DNA of 64,000 nucleotides from Budorcas taxicolor (taxonomy: Eukaryota; Chordata; Mammalia; Artiodactyla; Bovidae): positions 20,629,775 through 20,693,774 of the forward strand of contig NC_068935.1 of the NCBI RefSeq assembly GCF_023091745.1, given 5' to 3'. The notes under the pieces were generated by a model. It did no database searches. It was not told where the DNA came from and worked only from the letters and a program-made list of their open reading frames with translations. Shown here one piece after another: positions 10,046-21,164 of the stretch. A program made the translations under genes and the position numbers. Positions within the stretch are counted from its first letter, which is position 1; every line of letters begins with the position of its first letter.

Positions 10046-10329
10046 GTTATCCTGACTGCTCTTGGCCTTTTACTATTCTTTAGTATAAATTTCAGGACAA
10101 ACTTTTGAAGGAAAAATTTTGTTTTAATTATATTTTGGGTTTATAGATTAATTTGATGGAAATCACAATCTTCATGATATTTTCCCATCCGTGAACATGG
10201 CACATGAACATTTAAAATTCTCCATCTATTTATCTGTATTTTATGATTTTAACAATATTTTATGATTTTTTTCATAAAAGTCTTATACTTCTTTAAAAAT
10301 ATTTTTTATAATCTTTTATCTTTTTAAAA

Positions 10330-11540
10330 ATTAAAAAAAAATTTTTAACACCAAGAACATTTTGTATTGGGGTATAGCCAATTTAACAATATTATGGTAG
10401 TTTCAGTTAAACAGCAAAGTGACTCAGCCATACATAAACATGTATCCATTCTCCCCCAAACTCCCCTCCCATTCAGGCTGGCATATAGTATTGAGTAGAG
10501 TTCCGGGTGCTATACAATATATCTTTATTGGTTATCCATTTTAAGTATAGCAGTGTGTAAATGACCTTCTCAAAGTCCCTAACTATCCCTTCCCCCTGGC
10601 AACCATTAAATTGTATTCTAAGTCTGTGAGTCTCTTTTTGTTTTGTAAGTAAGTTCATTTGTATCATTTATTTTTAGATTCCACATATAAGGGATGTCAT
10701 ATAATATTTTTCCTTCTCTGTGTGACTTACTTCACTCAGTATGACACTCTCTAGGCCCATCCATGTTGCTGCAAATGGCATTATTTCATCCTTTTTAATG
10801 GTTGAGTAATATGCCATTGTATATATGTATCACATCTTCTTTATCCATTCCTCTGTCAAAGGAATTGGTTACTTCCATGTCTTGGCTATTGTAAACAGTG
10901 CTGCAGTGAACACCGGGGTGCATGTATCTTTTGAGGCCATGTTTTTCTCCAGATATATGCCCTGGAATGGGATTGCAGGGTCATAGGGTAGCTCTATTTT
11001 TAGTTTTTTAAGGAAGCTCCATACTATTCTCCATAGGGGCTGTACTGATTTACATTCCCACCAATAGTCCTGGATGATTCCTGTCTCTCCACACCCTTTC
11101 CAACATTTGTTGTCTGTGGATTTTTTGATGATAGCCATTCTGACCGGTGTGAGGTGATATATCTTAGTTTTGATTCGTATTTCTCTAATAACTAGTGATG
11201 TTGAACATCTTTTCATGTGCCTATTGGCCATCTGTATGTCCTCTTCGGAGAAATGTCTGTTCAGGTCTTCTGCCCATTTCTTGAGTGGATTGTTTGTTTT
11301 GATGTTATTATGTTATAAGCTGTTTATAAACTTTGGAGACTAATCCCTTATTGGTCACATCATTTGCAAATATTTTCTCCCAATCTGTGGGTTGTCTTTT
11401 TGTTTTGTTTATTATTTCCTTTGATATGGAAAAGCTTTTGAGTTTAAGCAGGTCCCATTTGTTTATTTTTGCTTTTATTTCCATTATCCTGGGAGATGGA
11501 TCTAAAAAGATGTTACTGTGATTATGTTTGAGTGTTCAAG
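10330..11540 (-). mobile_element. L1 fragment, artiodactyl type
   Basis: This is the 3' portion of an L1 on the minus strand: 3' UTR at left, ORF2 C-terminus at right. The antisense piece 10869-11231 reads ANRHMKRCSTSLVIREIRIK, then a KCWKGCGETG cysteine motif and LWRIVWSFLKKLKIELPYDP, all typical of the L1 ORF2 C-terminal domain. The sequence continues upstream to about 11540 (agtgttcaag). It sits inside the ancient L1M. Stops and frameshifts show it is dead. Confidence 0.8.
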
Positions 11541-11628
11541 TATTATGCTTCCATTGTGAGATTTATTAATATTTGTTGCCTTCTTTTTCTATTGTAGTGT
11601 CCATCTTTGTTATTTTTCTTTTTTTTTA

Positions 11629-11800
11629 ATTTTTATTTTTACTTTATTTTACTTTACAATACTGTATTGGTTTTGCCATACATTGACATGAATCCACCAC
11701 GGGTGTACATGCATTCCCAAACATGAACCCACCTCCCACCTCCCTCCTCATAACATCTCTCTGGGTCATCCCCGTGCACCAGCCCCAAGCATCCTGTATC
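11629..11800 (-). mobile_element. Younger L1 3' UTR, severely truncated
   Basis: Poly-T at the left, then the same ruminant L1 3' UTR seen at 3001-3267 and 40237-40600 (cttgacatgaatccaccacgggt-like text through agcatcctgtatc). It ends at about 11800, where ancient L1M sequence resumes. No coding content. Confidence 0.85.
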
Positions 11801-12164
11801 TAAACTATTTGTTGCTGAGATAGAAAAACACAATCTTTGTACATTAATTGTATACCTAACAATATTTTAGTTTTAAAAGCTTGTAGTTTTTCCTTGGGTT
11901 TTCTGTGTAGATGATCACATTATCTCCAAATAACGTCAGTTTTATTTTTTGTTTCCTTACTGAAATAATAGATATTTTTCCTTGTGTAGTTGTGTTGGAC
12001 AGGTCTTCCAATATAATACTAAATAAATCCATGCTACTAGGCATTCTTTATTTATTCTTGGCTTTTAGGCAAATGAGTATTTCAAAAGTATCACCAATTA
12101 TAGTTCTTATATGTTTTCCAAAAGTTTACTTTTATCAAGTTAAGCAAATTAACTTTTTGAAAGA

Positions 12165-12545
12165 CTATTTTTCTAGAGTAGTTTTAAATTTACAACAAAA
12201 TTGAGAGGGAGACACAGAGATATACCCTCAGCCCCCACACATACATAGCCTCCCCTGTTATCAATATCGTTCACCAGAATGGTATATTTTTTTAAGCAAA
12301 GATGGACTTACCTATGCACATTGTAATCACCCAAAGTCCATAGTCTACCTTAGAATTCACTCTTAGTGTTATACATTTTATGGGTATGGACAAATGCATA
12401 GTGACATATATTTATCATTGTAATATACAGAGTATTTTCACCACCTTAAAAATCCTCTCTGCTCTCCTTGTTCATCCTTATCACTACTGGGAATCACTGA
12501 TATTTTGGTCTCCATAGTTTTTGCTTTGAGGAAGTTAATTTTTAT
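12165..12545 (-). mobile_element. L1MB/L1MC-type 3' UTR
   Basis: Phrases gagtagttttaaatttacaac, cacacatacatagcctcccc, cacccaaagtccatagtc and gttttgctttgagg match the 3' UTR of old L1MB/MC elements on the minus strand. Ancient L1M ORF2-like text continues on both sides, so this is a later insertion. An inverted relative is at 13210-13606. Confidence 0.65.
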
Positions 12546-13130
12546 TTTCAGTTTTCTGAGTGTTTTTCTTTGCTGAAAGTGTGTTGACATTTATCAATAA
12601 CTTTTCCTTGATTTCATGAAATTGTTTTTATTTGATACTATAGCATTAATAAACATTAAATACCTCTTTTTTTTCTTCTTGAATGTTAAACCATTCTTTC
12701 TGTTTTCAGATATGCCACACTTGGTCATGATGTAATACACAGATGGATTCATTTTGTAATATTCTATTTAGTATTTATGTGTCTATGTTCATAATTCAGT
12801 TTGGCTTATAATTGTTCATTTTCCTTCTCTCCTTTTCTGCTTTTGATGTCAAAGCTAAATTAGGCTCTTTAGAGGATTGAATACTTTTTCTGGAACATTT
12901 ATGTAAATTAGAGATTATGTGTTCTTTGAAAGTTTGTTTTTTGAAATTTTGTTGGAGTAGATTTTTAACTATTTATTCAAGTTTTAAACAAAAATTGTAG
13001 AGCTTGTCAGATTTCCTGGTTCTCTATGGGACAATTTGAAGAGAATTTTCCTTGAGTTTAGTTTTATTAGCATACAGTTATTCATAGTCTTCTCTTTTAA
13101 CAGTTAAAAATATTCTCACTAAAAAAAAAA

Positions 13131-13209
13131 TGCATTCAATTACAGTGCTGGGTACCTGTCATTATACATCTGTTTAATGCAAAGGCATTCTGTTTAATGA
13201 AAAATGCCA
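13131..13209. other. Short unassigned AT-rich piece
   Basis: No recognisable element other than a short A run. Confidence 0.4.
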
Positions 13210-13606
13210 AGCTTTGGAGACAGTAAAAAGTGTCTCCAAAAGTGGTAACAATGGTTACCAGGACCTGGGGAGGGGGTGGGGTAAGGATGAACAGGCAGAG
13301 CAAAGAGGATTTTTAGGGCAGTGAAAATACTCTCTATGATACCATAATAATGGATACACGGTCATTATCATTTATTCAAGCCCATAGATTGTACAACAGG
13401 AAGAATGAAAACTAATGTAAACTATGGACTTTGAGTGATTATGATGGCTCAGTGTAGTCTCATTGATTGTCACAAATGTATCACTTCAGTGGGGGATGTC
13501 AGCAGTGGGAGAGGTTGTGTATGTGTGGGGAGACAAGAGGTATATGGGAAATTTCTGTACCTTCTATTCAGTTTTGCTGTGATCATAAAATTTCTCTGAA
13601 AATAAA
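13210..13606 (+). mobile_element. L1MB/L1MC-type 3' UTR, plus strand
   Basis: Phrases aatggttaccaggacctgg, gggcagtgaaaatactctc, gtaaactatggactttga and gaggtatatgggaaatttct match the same 3' UTR as 12165-12545, but in the opposite orientation. It ends in an AATAAA-like A-rich tail at about 13600. The two copies form an inverted pair separated by about 660 bases. Confidence 0.7.
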
Positions 13607-13747
13607 ATATGTTATGCATTTAATTATGGGTGAAATTAAGCATTTATATATTTAAAAGCCACTTTAAATATTTTTGTGAACTGTATGTCCATATGGTTTG
13701 TTCATTGTTAATGGAATTGTCTGTTTTCTGATGGATTTCTCAGAATT

Positions 13748-13869
13748 TTTTTTTTTTTTTTACTGCACTGCATGATGGGTGTGATCTTAGTTCCCTGACC
13801 AGGGATCGAACCCATGCCCACTGCATTGGAATCACAGAATCCTAACTGCTGGACCACCAGGGAATTCCT
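13748..13869 (-). mobile_element. CHR-type tRNA-derived SINE
   Basis: A T tract at 13748-13760 (the SINE A tail in reverse) is followed by text such as tgatcttagttccctgacc, agggatcgaacccatgccc and tggaccaccagggaattcc. This matches the cetartiodactyl tRNA-derived SINE family (CHR/SINE2-1 type). The head is at the right, so it is on the minus strand. Confidence 0.85.
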
Positions 13870-14680
13870 TTAGAACTCTTTATATATAAATGGAATTAGG
13901 CTTTTGCCTATGTTGTAAATATTGTTTCATTTTTCTTTTGAAGTCTAGGATAGGTTTCCTATCAGAAGTTCAATTTTTCTGCATTCAAGTCTATCAGTCA
14001 TTTACTACATGATTCTTAGGTTCTGTGTGTTGCTTAGAAAAGTCTTATTCAATATTAATTATTTTATAAATATTCTTACATATTTCCATTTATTATTTTT
14101 ATTATTTTTTATATTTAAAGCTTTTATTCTCTGGAATGTATTTTAAGTTAGGGAGAGTCATTTTAATAACAATAGATAATATGAGTTATCAATAAATTAT
14201 CCATTCAATAACATCAGTTATTGAATAATTCACTTGCTGACAGATTTTAAGTACCATCTATAGAGTATAAATCTCCTAAGTGTATAGGGGCTCTTTCTGG
14301 ACACATTGTTCTGTTACTTTGACCAGCTTGTTTTCATATTAGCCAATCCTGTATTATTGTAATTACCATAGTTTTATAATGTTTTCTTCATTACTTTTCT
14401 GGCTAGTCTTGAATATTTATTTTTTCCCCATGAACTTGATACCTTCTTGTCTAAATCTAAAATGTCCTGTCGGTATTTTCATTTGCATCACATTTAAATT
14501 AATAGACTAAATTTTAAACTAATATGTAAATTGTTATATTACAATATTGAGTTTTTATATTCAAGAACGATATGTCTATTTGTGCATGTTTTGTTTTAAT
14601 CCTCTCAGTAATACTCTAAAGTGGTCTTCATAGAAATCTTTTATGCTTTTCTTTAATATGTTGTAAATGGAATATTTATT
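13870..14680 (-). mobile_element. Probable ancient L1 (L1M) segment
   Basis: AT-rich text with L1-like order on the minus strand (agaactctttatatataaat, gttttgatgt-like, tgttctgttactttgacca, attaccatagttttataatg) resembles an ancient L1 ORF2 3' half. Highly decayed and boundaries are approximate. Confidence 0.45.
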
Positions 14681-14682
14681 CT

Positions 14683-15362
14683 GTTTCAGTACAGCTCAGT
14701 GGCTCACTTGTGTCCGACTCTCTGTGACCCCATGGACTGCAGCACATCAGGCCTCCCTGTCTATCACCAGCTCCCGGAGTTTTCTTAAACCCATGTCCAT
14801 TGAGTCTGTGATGCCATCCAAGCATCTCATCCTCTGTTGTCCCCATCTCCTCCCACCTTCTATCTTTCTCAGCATCAGGGTCTTTTCAAATGAGTCAGTT
14901 CTTTGCATCTGGTGGCCAATGTATTGGAGTTTCAGCTTTAGCATCAGTCCTTTCAATGAATATTCAGGACTGATTTTCTTTAGGATGGACTGGTTGGATT
15001 TCCTTGCAGTCCAAGGGACTCTCAAGAGTTTTCTCCAATACCACAGTTCAAAAGCAACAATTCTTCAGTGCTCAGCTTTCTTTATAGTCCAATTCTCACT
15101 TCCATGCATGACTACTGCAAAAACCATAGCTTTGACTAGATGGACCTTTATTGGCAAAGTAATGTCTCTGTTTTTTAATATGCTGTCTAGGGTGGTCATA
15201 ACTTTTCTTCCAAGGAGCAAGCATCTTTGAATTTCATGGCTGCAGTCATCGTCTGCAGTGATTTTGGAGCCCCCCCCCGCCAAAAAAAAAGTCTGTCACT
15301 GTTTCCACTGTTTCCCCATCTGTTTGTCATGAAGTGATGGAACCAGATGCCATGATCTTCTG
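14683..15362 (-). mobile_element. BovB LINE 3' fragment
   Basis: The BovB 3' terminus is at the left (gtacagctcagtggctcac), and the minus strand encodes the BovB C-terminus. The stretch 14747-15025 reads LKLQYIGHQMQRTDSFEKTLM. Upstream, at 15065-15283, is KVMTTLDSILKNRDITLPIK and VHLVKAMVFAVVMHGSENWT. The 5' break is near 15362 (ccatgatcttc). A C-run and A-run at 15270-15290 lie within it. The open plus-strand frame across it (14667-15230) is an antisense shadow. Confidence 0.9.
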
Positions 15363-15515
15363 CCACCAACTGGCCAGGTGACCCTGCACCAATCTCCCTG
15401 CTTACCTGGGCCTTGGGGTCCTCATCTGTGGAGTGAAGGTCCTAAGTGTTGCTCTGCCTCCTTCACGGAAATTCCCTAAAGAACAATTTGCCTGACAATC
15501 ATGAAAGCTCTTTGC
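15363..15515 (+). mobile_element. Probable MIR SINE
   Basis: Text such as gccaccaactggccaggtga, ctgggccttggggtcctcat and tctgtggagtgaaggtccta follows the MIR order: stay-in-order 'ggcaagtcacttaacctctctgggcctcagtttcctcatctgtaaaatgg' type signature, heavily diverged. Confidence 0.45.
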
Positions 15516-15864
15516 AAAATGAAAAGGGTGCAGATGCGAAGGGATATTAATTCCCAGGGCCAGACCTTGACTCAGAAGAAGACAGAAAGGAAGCGTCCCT
15601 CCTTAATCTGGGCATATGGGGGCTTTAATTTGTTTTCCTTCTCTTTACCGACATCCATGATGCAAGCTGGTACTGTGTATGGAACTTCTGTCCTTTGAGA
15701 TCCTTAGGGACAGGGGAATTTGTCAAGCACTGAGGCAGCAGCCAGCTCAGGGCAGAGTGAAAAATGGATGAGCTATGGTGGGATTCTCTTTGTGCTTCTT
15801 GAAGCCTTGCCTGGCTAACAGCAATCAGGGGAAAGGCAGGAAGCTTGTCCTCCATTCACTTCTT
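15516..15864. other. Unassigned DNA
   Basis: No recognisable repeat, and no open frame supported by homology. Confidence 0.4.
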
Positions 15865-16145
15865 TGGTAAACCTTCTTCTCCTTGTCCCTGCATGCTCTT
15901 GAAGGGTGGTCAGGCCCCACAACTCTCATCCGAACCCTTTCTCCTTCCTTTCTCTTTCCTTCTTCCCCCACATAACCTCATCCGTTCTCTCTCAGCCTTG
16001 AATGCTACTTCTCAAATCTGTGCCTGCAGCCTCGAGCTCTGACCCAAGCTCTAGATCTGAACCCACTTGGGCATCCTAGAGGTGTCGCAGATTCACCCTC
16101 TCCACAATCTAACTTCCCACTTCCAACCTGCTGCTTCCCCTTCAG
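15865..16145 (+). mobile_element. L2 LINE fragment
   Basis: The run cctcatccgttctctctc, gccttgaatgctacttctca, aacccacttgggcatcctag and ctaacttcccacttccaacc follows the plus-strand L2 ORF2 region just after the YADD motif (compare 20340-20530, 21400-21830 and 38880-39070). It is very old, with no open frame left. Confidence 0.55.
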
Positions 16146-16231
16146 CTTGAACTATGTAGAAGAGATTACCAAAGAGACAGAAGAGGTTTGGGTTTGAGGA
16201 TATGATCCAGGCCCTTCTCTTGTGAGGCTGA

Positions 16232-16435
16232 AAGGAAGTGAAGTTGCTCAGTCATGTCCAACTCTTTGAGACCCCATGGACTGTAGGTTGTCAGGCTTCC
16301 CCGTCCATGGGACTTTCCAGGCAAGAATACTGGAGTGGGTTGCCATTTCCTTCTCCAGGGGATCTTCCTAACCCAGGGATCGAACCCGGGTCTCCCACAT
16401 TGTAGGCAGATGCTTTACCGTCTGAGCTACCAGGG
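16232..16435 (-). mobile_element. Bov-tA SINE with 8-bp TSD
   Basis: A complete Bov-tA on the minus strand: 3' end at left (ggaagtgaagttgctcagtc), tRNA head at right (ctgagctaccagggg), with the B-box in reverse at gggatcgaacccggg. The word gaggctga flanks it (16224-16231 and 16436-16443). Confidence 0.92.
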
Positions 16436-16443
16436 GAGGCTGA

Positions 16444-16979
16444 GGAGAAAGGAATAAGGGTGAAGACAAGAGAGGTGGATGGAGTTAGAGGAAGCTTTGT
16501 GTTAACTGATTTCACTTTATGTTCACCACCATTCATCTCAGCTGGGCCCCTGGTACTGAATGCCACTATGTACATTTCCTTAGTTCATTCACTCTCTCAC
16601 TCTCTACTTTTCCTTCTTCCTCAAAGCTCCAGCACTCCATCCCTCAAGGCTCTTCACAACAGCTGACCTTCTGAAGCAGTCAAAAGAGAACTCTGACAGA
16701 CTCCCACATCTACCTACCTACCTGCAAACACACACATATTCTTTCTCTTCTCTATTGATCATATGGAAGAACCATCTCTGCTCCTATATAAGACCAAGTC
16801 CCCCATTTCTATACTATATCCCAACAACTCTAGGTTACTCAAGGCTGTTGTATTGCTCTAGAATTTCTCCCTTGATCTTCTGTACCACTTGTTTTCACTC
16901 ACTACTGGTTCATTCCTACCACTGTAGTTCATACTGTTACTGCTCATGTCTTAAAACAAGCAAAACAAAACAAACTCTC
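16444..16979. other. Unassigned DNA, possible L2 5' part
   Basis: Low-complexity pyrimidine-rich text without a recognisable element. It precedes an L2 reverse-transcriptase region and may be part of the same copy, but the match is not clear to me. Confidence 0.35.
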
Positions 16980-17233
16980 CTCTCGACTCCACTTGCCTCT
17001 ATACCTATGGCCTCATTTCTCAGCCCACCTTCTTAGCAAAACTCTTCAAAGCAGTTGTCTTCAATCCTCTTTTGAGAACACTCCAGTCAGGCTTCTGCCT
17101 CCATCACTCTACCGAGATTGTTCTTTGTAAAAGTGACCTTCACTTTGTTATATAAATGACAGTTCTTCATCCTTACCTTGCTAAACCTATCAGCAGTGAT
17201 TAATACTATAAATTTGCCTCCTGAAATGCTTTC
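16980..17233 (+). mobile_element. L2 LINE ORF2, left part
   Basis: The plus strand shows the region leading to motif A of the L2/CR1-type reverse transcriptase: cactccagtcaggcttctgc, tctaccgagattgttctttg and accttgctaaacctatcagc. The last corresponds to the LSAAFDTVDH-type motif, now decayed. A 3 kb L1 interrupts it at 17234; the L2 resumes at 20203. Confidence 0.65.
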
Positions 17234-20195
17234 TTTTTTTAAAAAAAATTGAAGTATAATTGATATATTTATTTTTAACTTATTTTTATTGAAGTAGAGT
17301 CAATGTAAAATTACATAATTTATAGGTATACAAGATAGTAATTCCCAATTTTTGAAGGTTATATTCCATTTATAGTTATTGCAAAGTATTAGCTATATTC
17401 CCCATGCTGTACAATATATCCTTGGAACTTATTTATTTTATAGATAGTAATTAGCACCTCTTACTCCACCACTATTTTGCCCCTCTCCTTTGCCTCTCCC
17501 CATTGGTAATCACTATTTTGTTCTCTATATCTGTGAGTCTGTATTTTGGTATTATATTCACTAGTTTGTTGCATTTTTTAGATTCCACATATAATTGATA
17601 ACATATAGTATTTATCTTTGACTTATTTCACTTAGCATAATGCCCTCCAAATTCATCCATGTCATTGCAAATGACAAAATTTCATTCTTTTTATGGCTGA
17701 GTAGTATTCCATTGTGTGTGTGTGTGTGTATCACATCTTCTTTATCCATTCTTCTGTTGATGGGCACTTATATTGCTTCCATTATCTTCATAATTGTAAA
17801 TAATCTGCTATGAACAGGGGAGTACATGGATATTTTTGAATTAGTGTTTTTACTTCGGATATATATGCAGGAGTAGAAATACTGGATCATATAGTAGTTC
17901 TCAGTTATTTTAGAAACCTTCATACTTTTCCATAGTGGCTACATCAACGTTCCCACCAACTATTTACTAGGGTTCCCTTTTTCCATATCCTTGCCAACAT
18001 TTGTTATTTGTGTTCTTCTTGATGATAACTATTCTGAAAGGTGTCAGGTGATAGCTCACTGTGGTTTCCACTTGCATTTCCATGATGATCAACAATATTG
18101 AGCTTTTCATGTACTTGTTGGTCATCTGAATTTCTCTTTGGAAAACTGTCTATTCAGATCGTCTGCCCAATTTTTAATCAAGTTTGTTTGTTTTGATGTT
18201 GAGTTGTATGAGCTGTTTATATATTGATCTTTTGGATACTAAACTCTTATTGGTCATATGATTTGCAAATATTTTTTCCCATTCAGTAGGTTGTCATTTT
18301 GTTCTGTCAGTGGTTTCTTTTCCTGTGTAGAAGTTTTTAAGTTTAATTTTGTCCCAGTTGTTTATTTTGCTTTTATTAATTTTTCCATGGGAGATTAACC
18401 TAAGAAAATATTTATGTCAAAGAGTGTTTTGCCTATGTTTCTCTGTAGGAGTTTAATGGTTTCTGGTCTTACATTTAGGACTTTAATCTCTTTTGAGTCT
18501 ATTTTTTAACACGGTGTTAGAGAATGTTCTAATTTCATTCTTTTGTACGTAATTGTTCAGTTTTCACAGCACCACTTATTGAAGAGATAGTCTTTTCTCC
18601 ATTGTATATTCTTGCCTCCTTTGCCAGAGATTAATCGGCCATAAGTGCATAGGTTTATTTCTGGGCTCTCCTGTTCCATTGATCTACATTTCTGTTTTTG
18701 TGCCAGGACCATATTGATTTGATTATTGTAGTATACTCTGAAGTCAGGGAGCCTGATTCCTCCAGCTCTCTTCTTTTCAAAGATTATTTTATCTATTAGA
18801 TATTTGGCTGATCAATTTATTTCATTGGTATCTTAATTTTGAACTGCAAGACTTTTACTTCCTTAAGTAGGTTTGTTCCTAGGTATTTTATTCTTTTAGA
18901 TGTGATGGTAAGTGGGATTGTCTCCTTAATTTCTCTTTCTGATAGTTCATTGTTAGTATACAGAAATGCATGAGATTTTATATATTAATTTTGTATCCTG
19001 AAAGTTCACTAAATTCATTGAGCTCTAGTAGTTTTCTGGTGGCGTCTTTAGAATTTTCTATATATGCTATGATGTCATCTGCAAAGAGTGATAATTTTAT
19101 TTTTCCTTTCCAATTTGGATTCATTTTATTTCTTTTTCTTGTCTGACTGCTGTGGCTAGGACTAGAGTAGCCATCTTTATCTTGTTCCTGATCTTAGAGA
19201 AAATGTTTTCAGCTTTTCACCACTGAATATGATATAAACTGTGGGTTTGTCATATATGGCTCTTATTATGTGGAGGTAGATTCCCTCTATGTCCACTTTC
19301 TGATGAGCTTTGTTTTGTTTTGATTCTTTATCATAAGTGGGTGTTGAATTTTGTTGAAAGCTTTTCCTGTATCTATGAGATGATCATATGGTTTTGATTC
19401 AGTTTGTTAATGTGGTGTATCACACTGATTTGTGGATATTAAAAAAAATTCTTGCATTTTAAGATAAATCCTACTTGATCATGGAGTATGATCCTTTTAA
19501 TGTGATGTTGGATTTGCTTTGCTAGTATTTTGTTGCATCTGTGTTCATCACTGATGTTGGCCTATAATTTTCTTTTTCTGTGATATCTTTGTCTAGTTTT
19601 GGTTATAAGGGTGATGGTGGCCTCATAGAATGAGTTTGGAAGTAATCATCTTTGCAATTTTTGGGGGAATCATTTCAGAAGAATAGGAGTTAATTCTTCT
19701 CTAATTGTTTGGTGGAATTCACTTGTGAAACCATCTGGTCCTAGATTTCTGTTTGTTGAGAGTTTTTAGACTATTGATTCAATTTCAATACTGGTATTTG
19801 ATCTGTTCATATTTTATATTTCTTCCTGGTTCAGTCTTGGGAGATTGTACCTTATAACTTGCCCATTTCTTCTAGGCTGTACATTTTATTGGCCAATAAT
19901 TGATCATAGTTGTCTCTCATGATTCTTTGTATTTCTGTAGTGTCAATTGTAACTTCTTTTTCATTTCTGATTTTGTTGATTTGGGTCCTCTCCCTTTTTT
20001 CTTGATAAGTCTGGCTGAAGATTTGTCAATTTTTGTTTATCTTTTCAAAGAACTAGCTTTTAGTTTCATTGATCTTTACTATTATTTTTTTAGTCTCTGT
20101 TTCAGTTATGTCCAACCTGATCTTTATGATTTCTTTCCTTCTACTAACTTTGGATTTTGTTTGCACTTCTTTCTCTAGTTCTTTAAAATACTGTC
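17234..20195 (-). mobile_element. L1 LINE, 3' half, inserted into L2
   Basis: This is a minus-strand L1: 3' end with T tract at the left, then ORF2 C-terminus, reverse transcriptase, and up to about the start of the reverse-transcriptase domain at the right. Anchors include ggctgagtagtattccattg (C-terminal), the reversed catalytic LFADDI codons around 19075-19095 (gatgtcatctgcaaagagtg), and aaaccatctggtcctagatt (the SPGPDGF region in reverse) near 19725. Many stops. A short (GT)n run lies at 17716-17730. It is older than the 40-52 kb L1 by its higher decay. Confidence 0.8.
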
Positions 20196-20202
20196 TTTAC
20201 TT

Positions 20203-21060
20203 GACTTTCAGGACTTGGCACTCTTCTGGTTCTTCTCCTATTTCACCGGCTACTACTTTTCTGCCTCTTTTACTGATTCCTCTTCCTCCCTGTTTCCTCT
20301 AATCTCTGTGATCCCTAGGGTTACATCTCACAACTCTTTTCTATCTCTACTCATTCCTTTAGTGATCTCATCCAGATTTAAGGCTTTAAAATTTAAGTAT
20401 AAAATGATGAACCCCAATTTGATATCCCCAGCCCAGACCTCTTCTCTAACTTGAAGAGTCATACTTCCCAAACAGAATTCCTGATCTTCACCTCCAAATG
20501 TGTTTCTCCCATTGTCATTCTCATCTCAGTAAATGTCAACTCCGTCCTCAGATCTCCTCTCTCTATTGTTCTTCCTCTACATGCAATATTTAAGGAAACC
20601 ACGTTAGCATTACCTTTATATCCAGAATTCAACACTTCTCACCATTTCTGTTGCCACCCTGGTCCAGGCAACTTGATTTCAAGTCAGGATCATTACAGAA
20701 GCTTCATCTAAGTAGACTCCCTGTTTTTGCCCTTTATCACTGCATTTTATTTTCCACACAGAATTATGAGTGCACCTTTGAGACCTAAGTCAAGTCATGT
20801 CACTCAATACTCTCCAATGGCTTACATTTTACTTAGAGGAAAAGCAACATTCTTATAATGGCCCGTAAGATCCTATCTACTATGGCAGTGATCCCCATCC
20901 TTTCCTACTCTGATCTCATCTCCAGCCACTCTCCCCTTTTGTTTGACTTTGCTGTAGCCACACTAGTGTCCTGACTCTTTTTAGAACATGCCAGTTATAT
21001 TTCCTTCTGCCTGGGGGAATTTCCCCCATGTATCCACATAACTTGTTCTGTCAGTGAATG
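20203..21060 (+). mobile_element. L2 LINE ORF2, right part
   Basis: The L2 resumes after the L1 insertion. Anchors in order: ctcttctggttcttctccta (SWFSSYL region), cctagggttacatctcac (the GVPQGSVLGP region, decayed), agtgatctcatccagattta, aatttgatatccccagccc (just after YADD, which is lost), ctcagtaaatgtcaactcc, tgccaccctggtccaggcaa, tactctccaatggctta, and cctgggggaatttccccca. This is the normal 5'-to-3' L2 order on the plus strand. No functional coding remains. Confidence 0.7.
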
Positions 21061-21164
21061 AAATAACCAAAACAATTAGTGAATGCTAAACAACCTCCTG
21101 AAGCCCTCATACACCCAAGCCCACAAGGCCATTCTTTGTCTTTACATATACTCTCTCTGAGCAG

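Larger units (their letters stand above)
8165..13130 (-). mobile_element. Ancient L1M, multiply interrupted
   Basis: Pieces at about 8165-8690, 8936-9000, 9260-9795, 9960-10325, 11803-12160 and 12546-13130 follow L1 order on the minus strand, from C-terminal ORF2 to the reverse-transcriptase region. Anchors are tagttgccccaaataaattt (finger-to-thumb region), ttttcccatccgtgaacatgg, gatgatcacattatctcc (the catalytic FADD/YADD region in reverse) and ttggtcatgatgtaa. All are strongly decayed. Two SINEs, a MER2/Tigger-like piece and three or four younger L1 fragments sit inside it. Boundaries are approximate. Confidence 0.55.

Noticed and set aside
14667..15230. A 187-codon plus-strand open frame.
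   Set aside because: It is antisense to a minus-strand BovB; similar antisense frames occur over every BovB copy here (for example 31028-31474 and 53950-54318).
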